From Dolosigranulum savutiense (GTDB taxonomy: Bacteria; Bacillota; Bacilli; Lactobacillales; Carnobacteriaceae_A), in contig NZ_CP142435.1 of the NCBI RefSeq assembly GCF_039830095.1, forward strand, positions 1,426,001 to 1,490,000: DNA of 64,000 nt, read 5' to 3'. Below, piece by piece: positions 9,201 to 19,700 of the stretch. The notes beneath the pieces were generated by a model. The model searched no databases. It was not told where the DNA came from and saw only the letters and a list, made by a program, of their open reading frames with translations. The position numbers were made by a program, and so were the translations under genes. Position 1 is the first letter of the stretch. Each line of letters begins with the position of its first letter.

Positions 9201-11386
9201 AGGGGCGGTCATTTGGTGAGACTGGTATACGTGAATATATGATTGATGAGTTAGGCATTCATTACACGCCGAACCGATTAGTAACGCCACATGATGATGT
9301 AGTGAATACCTTAAGTGATGAATTGAAACAAGTTGAATTATATACACCAGACATGTACCAATTGCTTCAGATTAATGAGGATACAGCTGAGAAGAAAGAA
9401 AACCGAGTTAAACGATTATTCTTGGATGAAGTCTTTGCACAAACGAAAGAAAACTTACCGTCGTTGTTAGAAAAATTAATTCAAAATCAGGTGATTCAAT
9501 TGGGTCATTCTGAACCGATTAAGCAATCCTTACTTGACCGTATATTATCGCATAAAAAAGAAATACTGTTGGGGTTAACCTATCTCAATAGATATTATGG
9601 TATTAACTTTGGAGAGTATAATATTAAAGATTTAATGATGTTTATGCCAGAGTTTTACAGTGGGCAAGGCGGGAGCTTGATTGATCGACTGATTAAACTT
9701 GGCAGATCCAGTGAATATCACCTAAGTGGTCAACGTACACATGAGTTCTTTAACCGTCATTTCAGCCAAGAAGTAGGCGGCAATTTGCTTCAGTTCTTGG
9801 ATTATAACCGTAAGTTGTTAACGGACTTTAGTCAGATGAATGACTGGTTTGCCGATGCGACGAAAGATACTATTCGTCTCGTAGAACGCCAATCCTTGTT
9901 GAAAGAAATTCAGGATAAACAAGCAAAATATCGTGCATATGATAACCTGTCGCATAGTTACTACCATAAAATGATTCTACCACTGCTTAATTTACGTGAG
10001 GCGAAGATGTTCTTGATTTCAACATATAGCTCGTTAACATTCGGAAGTGAAGCGAAGCGAAACTTATCAACTGAACAACTTAAAAATGAGATTAATAAAT
10101 CGGGAGACCGTAAGCGAGATTTCTTGGATGCTTGGTATACTCTAGCGAATAAGGAGACCAAAAATCGCCTTATTAAGGATCGTGTAACGCCAACATGGGA
10201 AGGATTCGGTGTTCATGGTCGTGGATGGATTAATCAGTTTGGCTATGATAACAAAGGCCGAGCTTATGCGCCAGCTCGAGAGTTTTATAATGTTGTTGGG
10301 CAATATTATGGAAATAATGGTGTTGGAGCTTACGCTAATGGAACGCTAATTAATTTTGTAGCATATGATTACCTAGGAGAGGGTGGTCATTCTGTCTGGA
10401 CGCATGAGATGACCCATAATTATGATGGCGCAGTCTTCCTAGGTGGGCCTGGTCGTCGAAGTGGTGTGGGGGCAGAAGCTTACGCTCAGGGGATGTTGCA
10501 GGTGCCAGCCAAAAGTGCTGGATACGGTAGCTTAGGAATTAACTTAACCTTCTCTAGACCACAAGATGGGAACCAAATCTACAATAATGATCCAAAACGC
10601 TTTAAATCACAAGAGATGTTTGACCGTTACATGCGTGGATACAATGATGCGCTGATGATGTTGGATTACCTTGAAGGAGAAGCGGCGATTAAAGAAGGCC
10701 AACCAACGATGAAACATTGGTTCAAGAAGATGGATAAAAATTTAAGAAAAAATGGTCAAATTGACCGAGTTCGTCAATTGAATAATCAAGACTGGTCAAC
10801 AATGACCATTAAATCAGTTAATGATTTAGTCGATCAGCAGTTAATGACCCGACATGGCCTTGGCGATGGGACGTATGATATGTCTAATGGATGGAGTACG
10901 TATGTTACCATTGATTACCTGGGTGGAATCTATGGTGGTGGTAACAATAGTGTCGGTGCACCAGGCGCGGCGATGTTCAAGCACAATACCTTCAGAATTT
11001 GGGGATACTACGGATATGAGCGAGGATTTGTAGGGTACGCTTCTAATAAATACAAAGGCGCTTCTCGTCAAGCTGGGCACGCAGAGTTGAGTGATAATTT
11101 TGCGATGCAACAGATTTCAAATAACAATCATCAGTCAATTGAATCCTTCAAGAAAGCTTACTTCGCTGAGGTAATGAATAATTTAAAGACTCAAGGTATG
11201 ATTGATATTGAGATAGATGGCGTACAGTACAGCTCATATACTTCATTGGCAGAAAAATTTACTCAGACTGTCCGAGCTGACGTGAAGGCAAAGAATCATA
11301 ACCGCACAAGAGCCTTTAAAGACAAATTGTTTAAAGCGTTGTTGTACAAAACAGATAACTTCCAATCGTCTATTTTTAAAGACTAG
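6248..11386 (+). CDS. Secreted M26-family zinc metalloprotease (IgA1 protease/Zmp type)
   Basis: The 1712-residue protein starts with a YSIRK-type signal (YTLKKLSVGVASVAIG, residues 21-36) and a probable cleavage site SVSA/DE (49/50). Next come an acidic region, a helical part, and two 86-residue repeats (302-about 467). The M26 N-terminal domain, rich in short beta strands, spans about 560-860 and a long C-terminal catalytic domain follows. The zinc site is HEMTH at 1386-1390 with the third ligand E1410, the spacing known for the family. Substrates of relatives include IgA1 and host glycoproteins; the target here is unknown. No LPXTG-like motif is visible at either end, whereas streptococcal relatives usually carry one near the N-terminus, so it is probably released or held non-covalently. 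GGAGG lies 6 bases before the ATG. Confidence 0.9.
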   Translation: MVSKNNKGELFHKQANQAKRYTLKKLSVGVASVAIGVIVFLSHSQSVSADELISSEIVSTSDNGKHMESDNSISEVSENFEEKNLGDYYVGSEDEANATAEEFEKSEILGKLVEPKQYSNSGLTVEEEPALTAPTLTQTGVEKNELARTVHLSYPLNNPMHLETRGTAHVKKAGATVKLENAKVQDYREATIKYITFGTDPDLKQEQINYYVNAINSVTSDINFQAKIDEILNLRQAEKLLEKAKKSETFREKRLKETQFLLKGVTNDSVQDKKDAIFEELNKLERKQTPSPSDDKENKPEDSFESTREEISKEFAQLTIKFNNLEVDTSRKRIATDEYKILYNRVDKLLAKWEKLASTEAGKSTARGTRDLLKNYTADGTASHKLEDTFESKREEVSKGLAQLTTQFNNLKVDSSGKRITTDEYKALYNRVEKLLAKWEELASIEAEKSTARGTRDLLKNFIAEGIAKKIELKSIEQTTLVKREANGELTELSQLTEAPKDLSHYFIKAKMTHLKDVVMPVESIKEVTIEGQAVYEVTARAAELVHKVDGAYKEGTVLYVNKYQAPHGEVYYDFGDLIKAMQANLGGTFQLGRTISAGEIAKLGHKSYVSGQFTGQLIGTRNGKRYSITDLKHPLFERINHGTVRDIDFKNVHIVYPDSGYGDNIATVAHELKNRGVIENVNITGYIEGRDNVSGFVNYVNSQSRIENVSFQGRIKSVGGNSVSGGIAGENREALVTRAYVDAQMDMHRSNDSSLLVGIVISNPNGSSAKTWGKVSHSVVKGHIRANIRKKLAAIATSAWGYGNVEEIVSYATVQNGYELFGSDGQLADGSPQYQLIRKLYGVQGVSSGTIQGEDKRFKRLSTEEANKKVADYSITAMSLLSQGTPAEEFNRRDSYEDTQGYQAQHASLYQLVEKLQPFYNREWIVKEANQLAESNKLPSWAGTKTVQAIVPMKDKQFVMDSGEMNRVMLHFTDGTKVEYSLSKGRSFGETGIREYMIDELGIHYTPNRLVTPHDDVVNTLSDELKQVELYTPDMYQLLQINEDTAEKKENRVKRLFLDEVFAQTKENLPSLLEKLIQNQVIQLGHSEPIKQSLLDRILSHKKEILLGLTYLNRYYGINFGEYNIKDLMMFMPEFYSGQGGSLIDRLIKLGRSSEYHLSGQRTHEFFNRHFSQEVGGNLLQFLDYNRKLLTDFSQMNDWFADATKDTIRLVERQSLLKEIQDKQAKYRAYDNLSHSYYHKMILPLLNLREAKMFLISTYSSLTFGSEAKRNLSTEQLKNEINKSGDRKRDFLDAWYTLANKETKNRLIKDRVTPTWEGFGVHGRGWINQFGYDNKGRAYAPAREFYNVVGQYYGNNGVGAYANGTLINFVAYDYLGEGGHSVWTHEMTHNYDGAVFLGGPGRRSGVGAEAYAQGMLQVPAKSAGYGSLGINLTFSRPQDGNQIYNNDPKRFKSQEMFDRYMRGYNDALMMLDYLEGEAAIKEGQPTMKHWFKKMDKNLRKNGQIDRVRQLNNQDWSTMTIKSVNDLVDQQLMTRHGLGDGTYDMSNGWSTYVTIDYLGGIYGGGNNSVGAPGAAMFKHNTFRIWGYYGYERGFVGYASNKYKGASRQAGHAELSDNFAMQQISNNNHQSIESFKKAYFAEVMNNLKTQGMIDIEIDGVQYSSYTSLAEKFTQTVRADVKAKNHNRTRAFKDKLFKALLYKTDNFQSSIFKD
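7151..7650 (+). repeat. Tandem duplication of an 86-residue helical module in the protease
   Basis: Bases 7151-7408 (residues 302-387, starting DSFESTREEISKEFAQL) are repeated from 7409 (residue 388, DTFESKREEVSKGLAQL) to about 7650. The copies diverge by scattered substitutions and share TDEYK-LYNRV-KLLAKWE and STARGTRDLLKN. The period is 258 bp. It looks like a spacer or binding module between the signal region and the protease domain. Confidence 0.85.
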
Positions 11387-11440
11387 GCAAGTTAGTTGAG
11401 AGGCTCAGTAGTATAAATAATACGCTATGAAGCTATAAAA

Positions 11441-11486
11441 ATCCCCTAAAATCAGTTTTTCTGGCTGGTTTTAGGGGATTTTTTAT
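11441..11486 (+). terminator. Intrinsic terminator of the protease gene
   Basis: ATCCCCTAAAA (11441-11451) pairs with TTTTAGGGGAT, with additional CAG/CTG pairing inside, and is followed by TTTTTTAT. It is directly abutted by group II intron-like sequence at 11487. Confidence 0.88.
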
Positions 11487-11640
11487 GTGCCCGGCATGGG
11501 CAATAACTTGATGGTGAAAGTCCACTGCGAGTCTTTTACAGTAGGAAGCGTTATCGGAAAGTCTATAGGCGTCTATCCCAAACATATAAAATCAATAAGG
11601 CAATAACAACAAAGAGACTCTACAAATGGGGATTAATATA
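11487..11640 (+). mobile_element. 5' fragment of a group II intron placed directly after a terminator
   Basis: Starting at 11487 the sequence reads GTGCCCGGCATGGGCAATAA and continues through ACTTGATGGTGAAAGTCCAC and GTAGGAAGCGTTATCGGAAAG. This matches the recognisable 5' end (GUGYG start, domain I) of bacterial group II introns. The insertion point immediately downstream of a terminator T run is the known preference of group IIC introns. No intron-encoded reverse transcriptase and no domain V are present before the next gene, so it is a truncated relic. The 3' limit (about 11590-11640) is uncertain. Confidence 0.65.
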
Positions 11641-11651
11641 TTTTTACTTTA

Positions 11652-13175
11652 TTATAGACGATTTTCCTCATCACTTAGTAATTCACTTATCTTAGTTGCG
11701 ACACTATGAAACTCATATTTAGTAGGCATATCATTGATATGCAAAATGGGTGTGGTTGTGTTTAGTGAGAGATTGTTTTTAGTTGTTAAAATAATATTGT
11801 AATCATCTAGATTAATATCTTGCCAACTTAATTCTATATATTCAATCGAATCAAATTCAACAGATTGACGGAAACAAAATTTGAATAAATCACCAAGCAC
11901 GCTACTGTGACGAGTATTATGATGGTTAATAATTAAAAACTTTAGAGAGCTTGTTTTTTTCAGTAACTGGGGTAATAAATTTTGCCAGTTGACAATCAAA
12001 GTGTACATTAAATAAGAATGTAAAGTTGTGTCCATTTTTTTAGATGAATGGTACTGATTAATAAATAGCTGTACTAATTCTTTTGCACGTTCATAAAAGA
12101 ATGGAATTATTTTTTCCATATGATTACAAAAATAGTGATTATGACGAATCAAAAGATAGTTCGATCCTAAATCAATATTATGTGAGTGGGTAGCATTATG
12201 AAGTTCTAAAATCACATCAAATTTATTAGGTAGCTCTATCTCAAATTCTTTTTTTAATTTGTATAACATAGAGTCAAGGTTAAGAAGTAGAGGGCTATAT
12301 TTTTCATTAGATTGGATATTAGAAATTAAATCATCATAATTTAAGCAATATTCACTTTGCATATAATTATGAAAAATTTGTCCAATCATTTCTGTAGAAA
12401 AAGGAATATTTAATACGCGAGATATCATATCTTTTAATTCTTGAATTTTGTCGGGATCATTATCTAGATTATCAAATAATTGAGTTAAATAATTTTCAGT
12501 ATTCATTGTTTGCGGATCAACAAGGTTACCTTGTTGATAGCGTTGAATATTTACATATGTGTAGATTTTAAAAGATGTAAAACTAATAAATTGGATGGAT
12601 ACATCTAAGGCTTTAACAAAATACCATAAAAAATCATCTAACTCGGCTTCATTGATGCCTAATTTTTCCCAATCTAAAGTTCCTTCATTTTCATACAAAT
12701 ATTGAGCCCAAATAAATCGTATGTGTCTTTCATCTCCGATAAAATCGACTGGAGAGCGAGAAATATTGACATCAAATTTGTCAGATAATCTGTCACTCAC
12801 TTTGCGTAATAGACGCCAAGAATACCCGCTTGTTAAGAAAAATTCGTCTGAAATATCTTCCAGATTAGAACCTCCTTGTTCAAAAATATAGCTTAAAATA
12901 CGAAAATGATTATTATCAGTTAAATAGAGTTGTTGAATTTTTGCTTTGTTAGCTTCAGTAGAAGCATGAAAACCAACGCCTTCATTGGTGTAGTAAATAG
13001 TGCCCATTTCCGCCAATTCATTTTTATAAAAAGCAATGTCTCCCCTTATTGTGCGTTCAGACACCTCAAAAATAGCTGCTAAATCTGTAAGTTGGATAGG
13101 AGCTTTAGAAGGATCATTTAATATTTTTAATAAATCGAGACGTCTTATATCAGCAGGACGTAATATTTCTTTCAT
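11652..13175 (-). CDS. Mga-like HTH/PRD-type transcriptional regulator
   Basis: The 507-residue protein has an N-terminal winged helix (IQLTDLAAIFEVSERTIRGDIAFYKNELAEMG, about residues 27-58). A second Mga-type helix-turn-helix region (residues about 90-140, FLTSGYSWRLLRKVSDRLSDKF) and long helical parts resembling degenerate PRD domains follow. This is the layout of Mga/AtxA-type virulence activators, which in streptococci and Bacillus anthracis control surface-protein genes. It is transcribed away from the giant surface-protein gene and lies between it and the protease, so both are likely targets (inference). No PTS IIA or IIB domain is visible at the C-terminus. Codon use is AT-rich like its surroundings. 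Confidence 0.78.
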   Translation of the reverse strand: MKEILRPADIRRLDLLKILNDPSKAPIQLTDLAAIFEVSERTIRGDIAFYKNELAEMGTIYYTNEGVGFHASTEANKAKIQQLYLTDNNHFRILSYIFEQGGSNLEDISDEFFLTSGYSWRLLRKVSDRLSDKFDVNISRSPVDFIGDERHIRFIWAQYLYENEGTLDWEKLGINEAELDDFLWYFVKALDVSIQFISFTSFKIYTYVNIQRYQQGNLVDPQTMNTENYLTQLFDNLDNDPDKIQELKDMISRVLNIPFSTEMIGQIFHNYMQSEYCLNYDDLISNIQSNEKYSPLLLNLDSMLYKLKKEFEIELPNKFDVILELHNATHSHNIDLGSNYLLIRHNHYFCNHMEKIIPFFYERAKELVQLFINQYHSSKKMDTTLHSYLMYTLIVNWQNLLPQLLKKTSSLKFLIINHHNTRHSSVLGDLFKFCFRQSVEFDSIEYIELSWQDINLDDYNIILTTKNNLSLNTTTPILHINDMPTKYEFHSVATKISELLSDEENRL

Positions 13176-13501
13176 GATTGTTCACCAACCTTTTTATTGT
13201 GTACAATTTACAGTATTGTATATTCGTCATATTAAAGTACTATTTGTTGATTGAGTATGAAACTCGTTAAGCGATTTGGGAATAAATAATATTGTTCGTT
13301 GTTCAAAAGAAACCAGTTCTTCACGGGAAGATTTGGTTTAATATTATAAACCAATATTATCATAAATATGATGAGCAAACTCAATTTTTGATTGATAAAC
13401 TTTATTTTTCATTGAGAATGAAAAATAAACAAAAAATTAAAACGGTTAAACCGATTAAAAATAAATGATATTGCTTTTTTTTTTAAGAAGAAGCCAGGTT
13501 T

Positions 13502-13549
13502 TCATGGATAAGATTTGTATTAATATATTAATACAAATCTTATCCATGA
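13502..13549. repeat. 48-bp perfect palindrome upstream of the giant surface-protein gene
   Basis: TCATGGATAAGATTTGTATT and its exact reverse complement meet around 13525/13526 with no spacer, giving 24-base arms without a mismatch. There is no T run on either strand, so it is not a conventional terminator. It lies about 100-150 bases before the proposed promoter and about 330 bases from the regulator start. Confidence 0.9.
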
Positions 13550-13647
13550 TATTTTAGGTAAAATCGATTTTTTAAACCAAATTTAAGTTTGGTATTTATT
13601 ATTAATGCAAAAATATCTTCAGTTCCATTGAAAAATGTGGGTACGAT

Positions 13648-13676
13648 TTTTTGTAGCGTCTTTGGTATATTAGAAT
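13648..13676 (+). promoter_or_regulatory. Weak candidate promoter of the giant surface protein
   Basis: TAGAAT at 13671-13676 has a poor -35 (TTTTGT, 13648-13653) at 17 bases, about 30 bases before the start codon. A poor -35 would fit an activator-dependent promoter. Confidence 0.3.
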
Positions 13677-13705
13677 AAATTGTATCTAATTTTGGGAGGC
13701 ACAAA

Positions 13706-16700
13706 ATGATAAGTAAAAATAATAGAAAATTATTTATGGAAAAAGGAGCTAATAAATATAAACGGTATACCCTAAAGAAATTGTCAGTGGGGGTGGTATC
13801 AGTTTCGATAGGATTCGGCTTGATGTTTGGCTCTGTTGAGGGAGTTAGTGCAGATGAATTAACAGGAACTAACTCTGTGGTGGAACCTAACAATGTAGAC
13901 TCAGTGCAATCTAATGAAGAAGTTAGTGCTGAATCTAATGTAGATAAATCAAGCGAAACAGTTCAAAGCGACTCTTCAGAACAAATTGCTACAATTGACC
14001 AGAGTCTTGAGGTGAAGCGACAAGAAGTGAAAACTGTTCTTGGCGAGTCCAATATCGTGGGAGAACAGTACACTGATTTAGTGATAAAAATCGCTAATGC
14101 GCAGACTCTAGATGAACTTGAAGGAATATTGGTTGAAATTAAACAAACTGCTTCTTTAGAAGATAATCAGGATCTAACTGAACCATCTGAGACGGAACAT
14201 GATGCTGGAGAAAAACTAAAGAATCATAGCGAAGAAAAAGATGGAGAATTAGATAAGATAACCACTCCTTCTACAGAAACAAGTTTATCAAAAGAATCAT
14301 CAGTGGAAAACCTTGTAAGAGTAGATCAATTAAATGTAACATCTGATGTAAAATATACATTAAATGATGTACGTCATCTATTAAATTCAGCAGATATAGC
14401 TAGAATTGAATCAGGTGAGCTCACAGTACAACAGACAATTGAAAAATTACTTAACAATAAAGTAGAGCTTCGAGAAACTGAAGCACGTCATGAAAATGGT
14501 GTATTAGCTGCAGGCGTTGAGAAAAGTAGTTTTTCTCCAGATAAGCAGCGTGGCAAATCTAGAAGTCGAAGAAGTTTAAATAACATTGACGTTGAATCAT
14601 TATTCCGACCGTTTACAGAACAAGATACTGTACGTGATGTATATAATAGAATTCAGCAAATGCGACAGGCTAACTTAATTGCAGAAACAGAATTTCATTT
14701 TTTCCGATTTGAAATGTTACGTCACTTGAGAGATAGCATCGCTAATAACACGCATGATTCAAATAATTTATTACCTGAAAACATCAAAAATCAGTCACCT
14801 GATGCAGAGAAAATTTTGAATATGCACTTAAGTAATCGAGAGAATGTGACAGTGCCGATGAGTCGGTTAATTGAGCAACCCTTTAGAAGAATTTCTGATG
14901 AAACCAAAAAGGAACTAGACTATATAAACGAATTTTTAAAAAATATCGAAACAGTACTATTAACCCGATTTGGTACTAATGATGAAGGGGTTTATTTCTC
15001 GGCAGATGAATACGATAATCACGCAGTTAATTATGCTAGTCATAAAACCAGAAAAACGTTCCATGTTCCAGAAATTAGAACAAATGCAGATGGAACGGTG
15101 ACTTTAAAAATGAGTAGCGAAAGTGAAGGAGGAGTGGAGCTTAAATCCCACTATGCATTTTCATTTAACCTCAGTCATGAATTAAATGAAAGAGTTAAAC
15201 AAGAACAACTTGTAAGGGGGCTATATAGACCTGATAGAGGCCAACAGTCTGATGAAAATGGAGATAAATTACAGAATCAAGTTTCAAATCCGAACTATGA
15301 AATTAATAAGTATTCGGCTCAAAATGGAACATTTCCAGGATATGTAGGATATTATACATCTCAATGGAGTGACCAAGGAGGATATGACAGAAAAAAGGAT
15401 AGATTTGCCAAAATAGAGTTAACATTTGAAGCCAATGATCAGATGATCACAGAGGCTAAAATTTCAAGTGGTATTTTATCTAATAGTTATAACTATAGAC
15501 ACCGTCCAGGAACATTTATTGCATCACAAGAATTTAATGAAAAAGCTGAAGAGTTGAAGACTCTTTTGAACTTAATGACTGAATCCAAACAACTAAAAAA
15601 TAAAATAACAGAGACTAAACAAAAGATTGATGAGTTTAATCAAAGTTTAGGAGAAGAAACAAGAGTCTTATCCCAGCGAGACTACGATAATTTAAACGCT
15701 AAACATCAAAAGCTAAAACAAGAAATAGAACAAATAAAAGCTGATCATACAACTTTAACTAATAAAGCTATGTATGATAAATTGCATCAACAAGTGAAGG
15801 TAGATGTTAATGCTTCCAAATCTGTTATTGAAGCAAGACTTAAAGATCTTTATCCGGTTAATGATTTAAATAACAATGGGAAAAAAGATACGGAAGATAT
15901 TACATTTGCAGATCGGAAAGTAAGTGATGCAAAAGATAAACAAATAGCATTACTTTCTAAGGTTACTGAATTAAATGGTAAACCTGATATAAGTCAAGAA
16001 GAGTATTTACAGGCAGTTAGCCTGTCTAAACAATTCAAGACTGCTATTGAAGAAGCACGACTTGCAATTGATAAAATTCCTGAATCAGATATAATTTCTT
16101 CACTTGGTATTTCATATAATGAGAAGCGTACACAGTTGATATCTGCTTTACCTCAAGATAATGTGAAATTACCAGCAGCGCCGACTACTGCAACGCAAAC
16201 TTCATCAGATCCAAATGAGAAAAACTCTATTACGAATCCAACACTAATTAACGGTGATTTTAGTGATCTCACATTAGGGGCTGTGGTTGGCTCAGCTGAT
16301 AATGAGCCTAATTCAGTACCTGGTTGGACTGTTGAGAACTCAAATCAAACAAAAATTCCATTAGTAAATCGACGTCATACAAGTACGGGAACTACAGGAC
16401 CTTTTGCAAATAACAATAGAAATAATGCTGTTGTAGTAGGTGCTTCGAATAATAGGCATGTATCTAATTCTAACCAAACTGGTAAAGTGAATGTAGATGC
16501 TATTGGTGGCATACACCAAGAAATTGATGTTACACCAGGATCTGAGTTAGTTGTTAAATATAGATCAGATACTTCAGGAAGCTTAACAGGGATTGATCAA
16601 GCATTTAATGGAGCTAATCATGCCCGTGCTCAAGCACAAGTTGTAGTGACAAGAGTGGATACTGATGAAAAACTGATGGAATTATTACCACCTAGTAGAG

Positions 16701-19700
16701 GATACGGAGAAACTGCGGGTGTCGTAAGTATTCCAAGAGATGTTACTCGGGTTCGAGTTAAATTATTGCATAAGTCGGATCGTGTTCACAATGACCAACA
16801 GGGAGTTCTATCACAAGATGGATGGTATCCTGGAGCAGTTGTTTCAGACGTAAGAGTTTCAAGTGGTTCGCATGTGACTGCTGAAATAGTGAATCAGTCC
16901 CAAACATATACTTCATCAAATAACACTTCTTCACCATATAATGGGAGAGTGCAACTCAGATTCCATAATCATGGGCATGAAAAAGCTAATGCTACATTCA
17001 CTATGAGGTTGCCAGAAGGAGTTACTTATCGAAGTGTAAGTAATGGTACAGGAAGTTACAATGAACAATCCCGAACCTTGACAGTGACTAAAAACGGAAT
17101 ACCGGCTAAAATTTCAAATCAAGATACGTATACTACAGTGGATATTAATTTAACTTTTAATACAGAGACACCTAGAACTTTTGAAATAGAAACTCAAAAT
17201 ATAACTTATCGTACTTCACCAGATCATTTAAATGCTGTTAATATTGGAAGAGAAATTACTTTAGGAAATGCGGGAAGTTACTCAGTTACAGTTGCCATGT
17301 ATACTTCAGAATTACAAAGTAAGGTAAATGAACATCAAGCGACTACACAGTCATTCAAATACTATAACGCATCAGTTGATTTGAAAGCAAAATATGATAG
17401 TGTAATTGAAGAAGGTCGTCAGATTTTAGAAAATACACAATCCACACAGCAAGCAATAAATGATATTGCAAACAGAATTGGAATCGCAAAGGATGCCTTA
17501 AATGGAGAAGCAACAAACAAGGATGCACTCGAAACTGCTATAAATGAGGCTAATAATACAATAAGTAATCCATTTTATAGTAGATTGCAAGATATAGATA
17601 GTAATTTAAAATCTGAGTATGATCAAGCAATTGCTGAAGCACAGCAAATACTAGGTAATCAAGATGCAATGCAAGAAGAAGTTAAACAAGCAACTGATAA
17701 GCTAAGTCTTCAAGAAATGAAAGTAGCTCTCAAAAAATATGAGGAATCTATTAAAACATATCAAGAGAGTTATGACCAGTTACCTAAATTAGATAACGAT
17801 CAAATTTTTGTAACAGGAAAAGCAAATAGACAACTTACCAAATTATGGTCTGAAATTGATGAATCTCGAAGAAGTGCGTGGAATAAAGTTTATCAAAATA
17901 ATATTAGACAGAATTTACAGGCAGATTTCTTTAAAATAGTTATTAAACATCAAAAATTGTTAACAGTACCTGGTAAAACTGAAATATCTATTCCGACGGA
18001 AAAAATAAGTGTACATGACTTGGGTGCTAACCTAAGCTTAGAAGAAAAAAATATCATTAAGAAAGCGATAGAAGATAGTAATAATTTCCTTTCTGGGACT
18101 AAAGTAGAAATTTCAGATAATGGAACAGCTACAATAACGTTCCCAGACCATACTGAATTAGAACCATCTCAAGAAATAATTGATAGAAGCGACCTAATTC
18201 GTGAACTTACTCCGGGAGAGAAACAATTATTATTAGAAAAACAAAAAGAAGAAGCATTATCTGATATTGATAGCTTAATTGATTTATCCGATGATGAGAG
18301 ACAAACATTGAAAGATAAAGTTGTCGAAGCAGGTACAGCAGATAAAATTGTTGAGATTTTAGCAGAAGCAAGTGGTTTATCTTTTGAAAAATTGGAAGAA
18401 GCCAAAACGACGTTACGCGACAAGATTGATGCGTTAGTGGAAGACGACGAGCAAAAAGAGACATTCTTAGAGGAAATCGACGCAGCGGAGCAGTTGGAGG
18501 ATGTTCAAGCAATTGAAGACATAGTCGATACGTACTTGAGTGTTGAAGATGAGGATGAGCTAGCAGAAGCCAAAGCGAAAGCATTAGACGAGATCAACCA
18601 ATTAGAAGAATTGACTGACGACGAAAAAGCCACGTATGAAGCCGACATCAACGAGGCGGAAACGCTGGAAGAAGTCGAAGGCTACGTCGAAAATGCGAAA
18701 GAGATCGACAGCGATAAAGCAGAAGCGGGCGATGAGCTAGCAGAAGCCAAAGCGAAAGCATTAGACGAGATCAACCAATTAGAAGAATTGACTGACGACG
18801 AAAAAGCCACGTATGAAGCCGACATCAACGAGGCGGAAACGCTGGAAGAAGTCGAAGGCTACGTCGAAAATGCGAAAGAGATCGACAGCGATAAAGCAGA
18901 AGCGGGCGATGAGCTAGCAGAAGCCAAAGCGAAAGCATTAGACGAGATCAACCAATTAGAAGAATTGACTGACGACGAAAAAGCCACGTATGAAGCCGAC
19001 ATCAACGAGGCGGAAACGCTGGAAGAAGTCGAAGGCTACGTCGAAAATGCGAAAGAGATCGACAGCGATAAAGCAGAAGCGGGCGATGAGCTAGCAGAAG
19101 CCAAAGCGAAAGCATTAGACGAGATCAACCAATTAGAAGAATTGACTGACGACGAAAAAGCCACGTATGAAGCCGACATCAACGAGGCGGAAACGCTGGA
19201 AGAAGTCGAAGGCTACGTCGAAAATGCGAAAGAGATCGACAGCGATAAAGCAGAAGCGGGCGATGAGCTAGCAGAAGCCAAAGCGAAAGCATTAGACGAG
19301 ATCAACCAATTAGAAGAATTGACTGACGACGAAAAAGCCACGTATGAAGCCGACATCAACGAGGCGGAAACGCTGGAAGAAGTCGAAGGCTACGTCGAAA
19401 ATGCGAAAGAGATCGACAGCGATAAAGCAGAAGCGGGCGATGAGCTAGCAGAAGCCAAAGCGAAAGCATTAGACGAGATCAACCAATTAGAAGAATTGAC
19501 TGACGACGAAAAAGCCACGTATGAAGCCGACATCAACGAGGCGGAAACGCTGGAAGAAGTCGAAGGCTACGTCGAAAATGCGAAAGAGATCGACAGCGAT
19601 AAAGCAGAAGCGGGCGATGAGCTAGCAGAAGCCAAAGCGAAAGCATTAGACGAGATCAACCAATTAGAAGAATTGACTGACGACGAAAAAGCCACGTATG

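Larger units (their letters stand above)
13176..13705. other. 530-bp AT-rich divergent intergenic region with several dyads
   Basis: No gene is visible. The region must hold both divergent promoters. Besides the 48-bp palindrome (13502-13549) it contains the dyad GGTTTAATATTATAAACC (about 13334-13351) and CGGTTAAACCG (about 13442-13452). These are candidate sites for the adjacent Mga-like protein or for DNA bending; none can be assigned from sequence alone. Confidence 0.6.

Noticed and set aside
13502-13549. The 48-bp palindrome as an intrinsic terminator
   Set aside because: No run of T follows it on either strand.
13540-13893. 117-codon frame on the minus strand between regulator and giant gene
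   Set aside because: It overlaps the start and signal peptide of the giant gene and has no ribosome site; the translation is low-complexity without family features.
18169-18584. Open frames on the minus strand in front of the repeat array
   Set aside because: They lie opposite the giant gene, lack ribosome sites and have compositions expected for shadows of acidic coding sequence.
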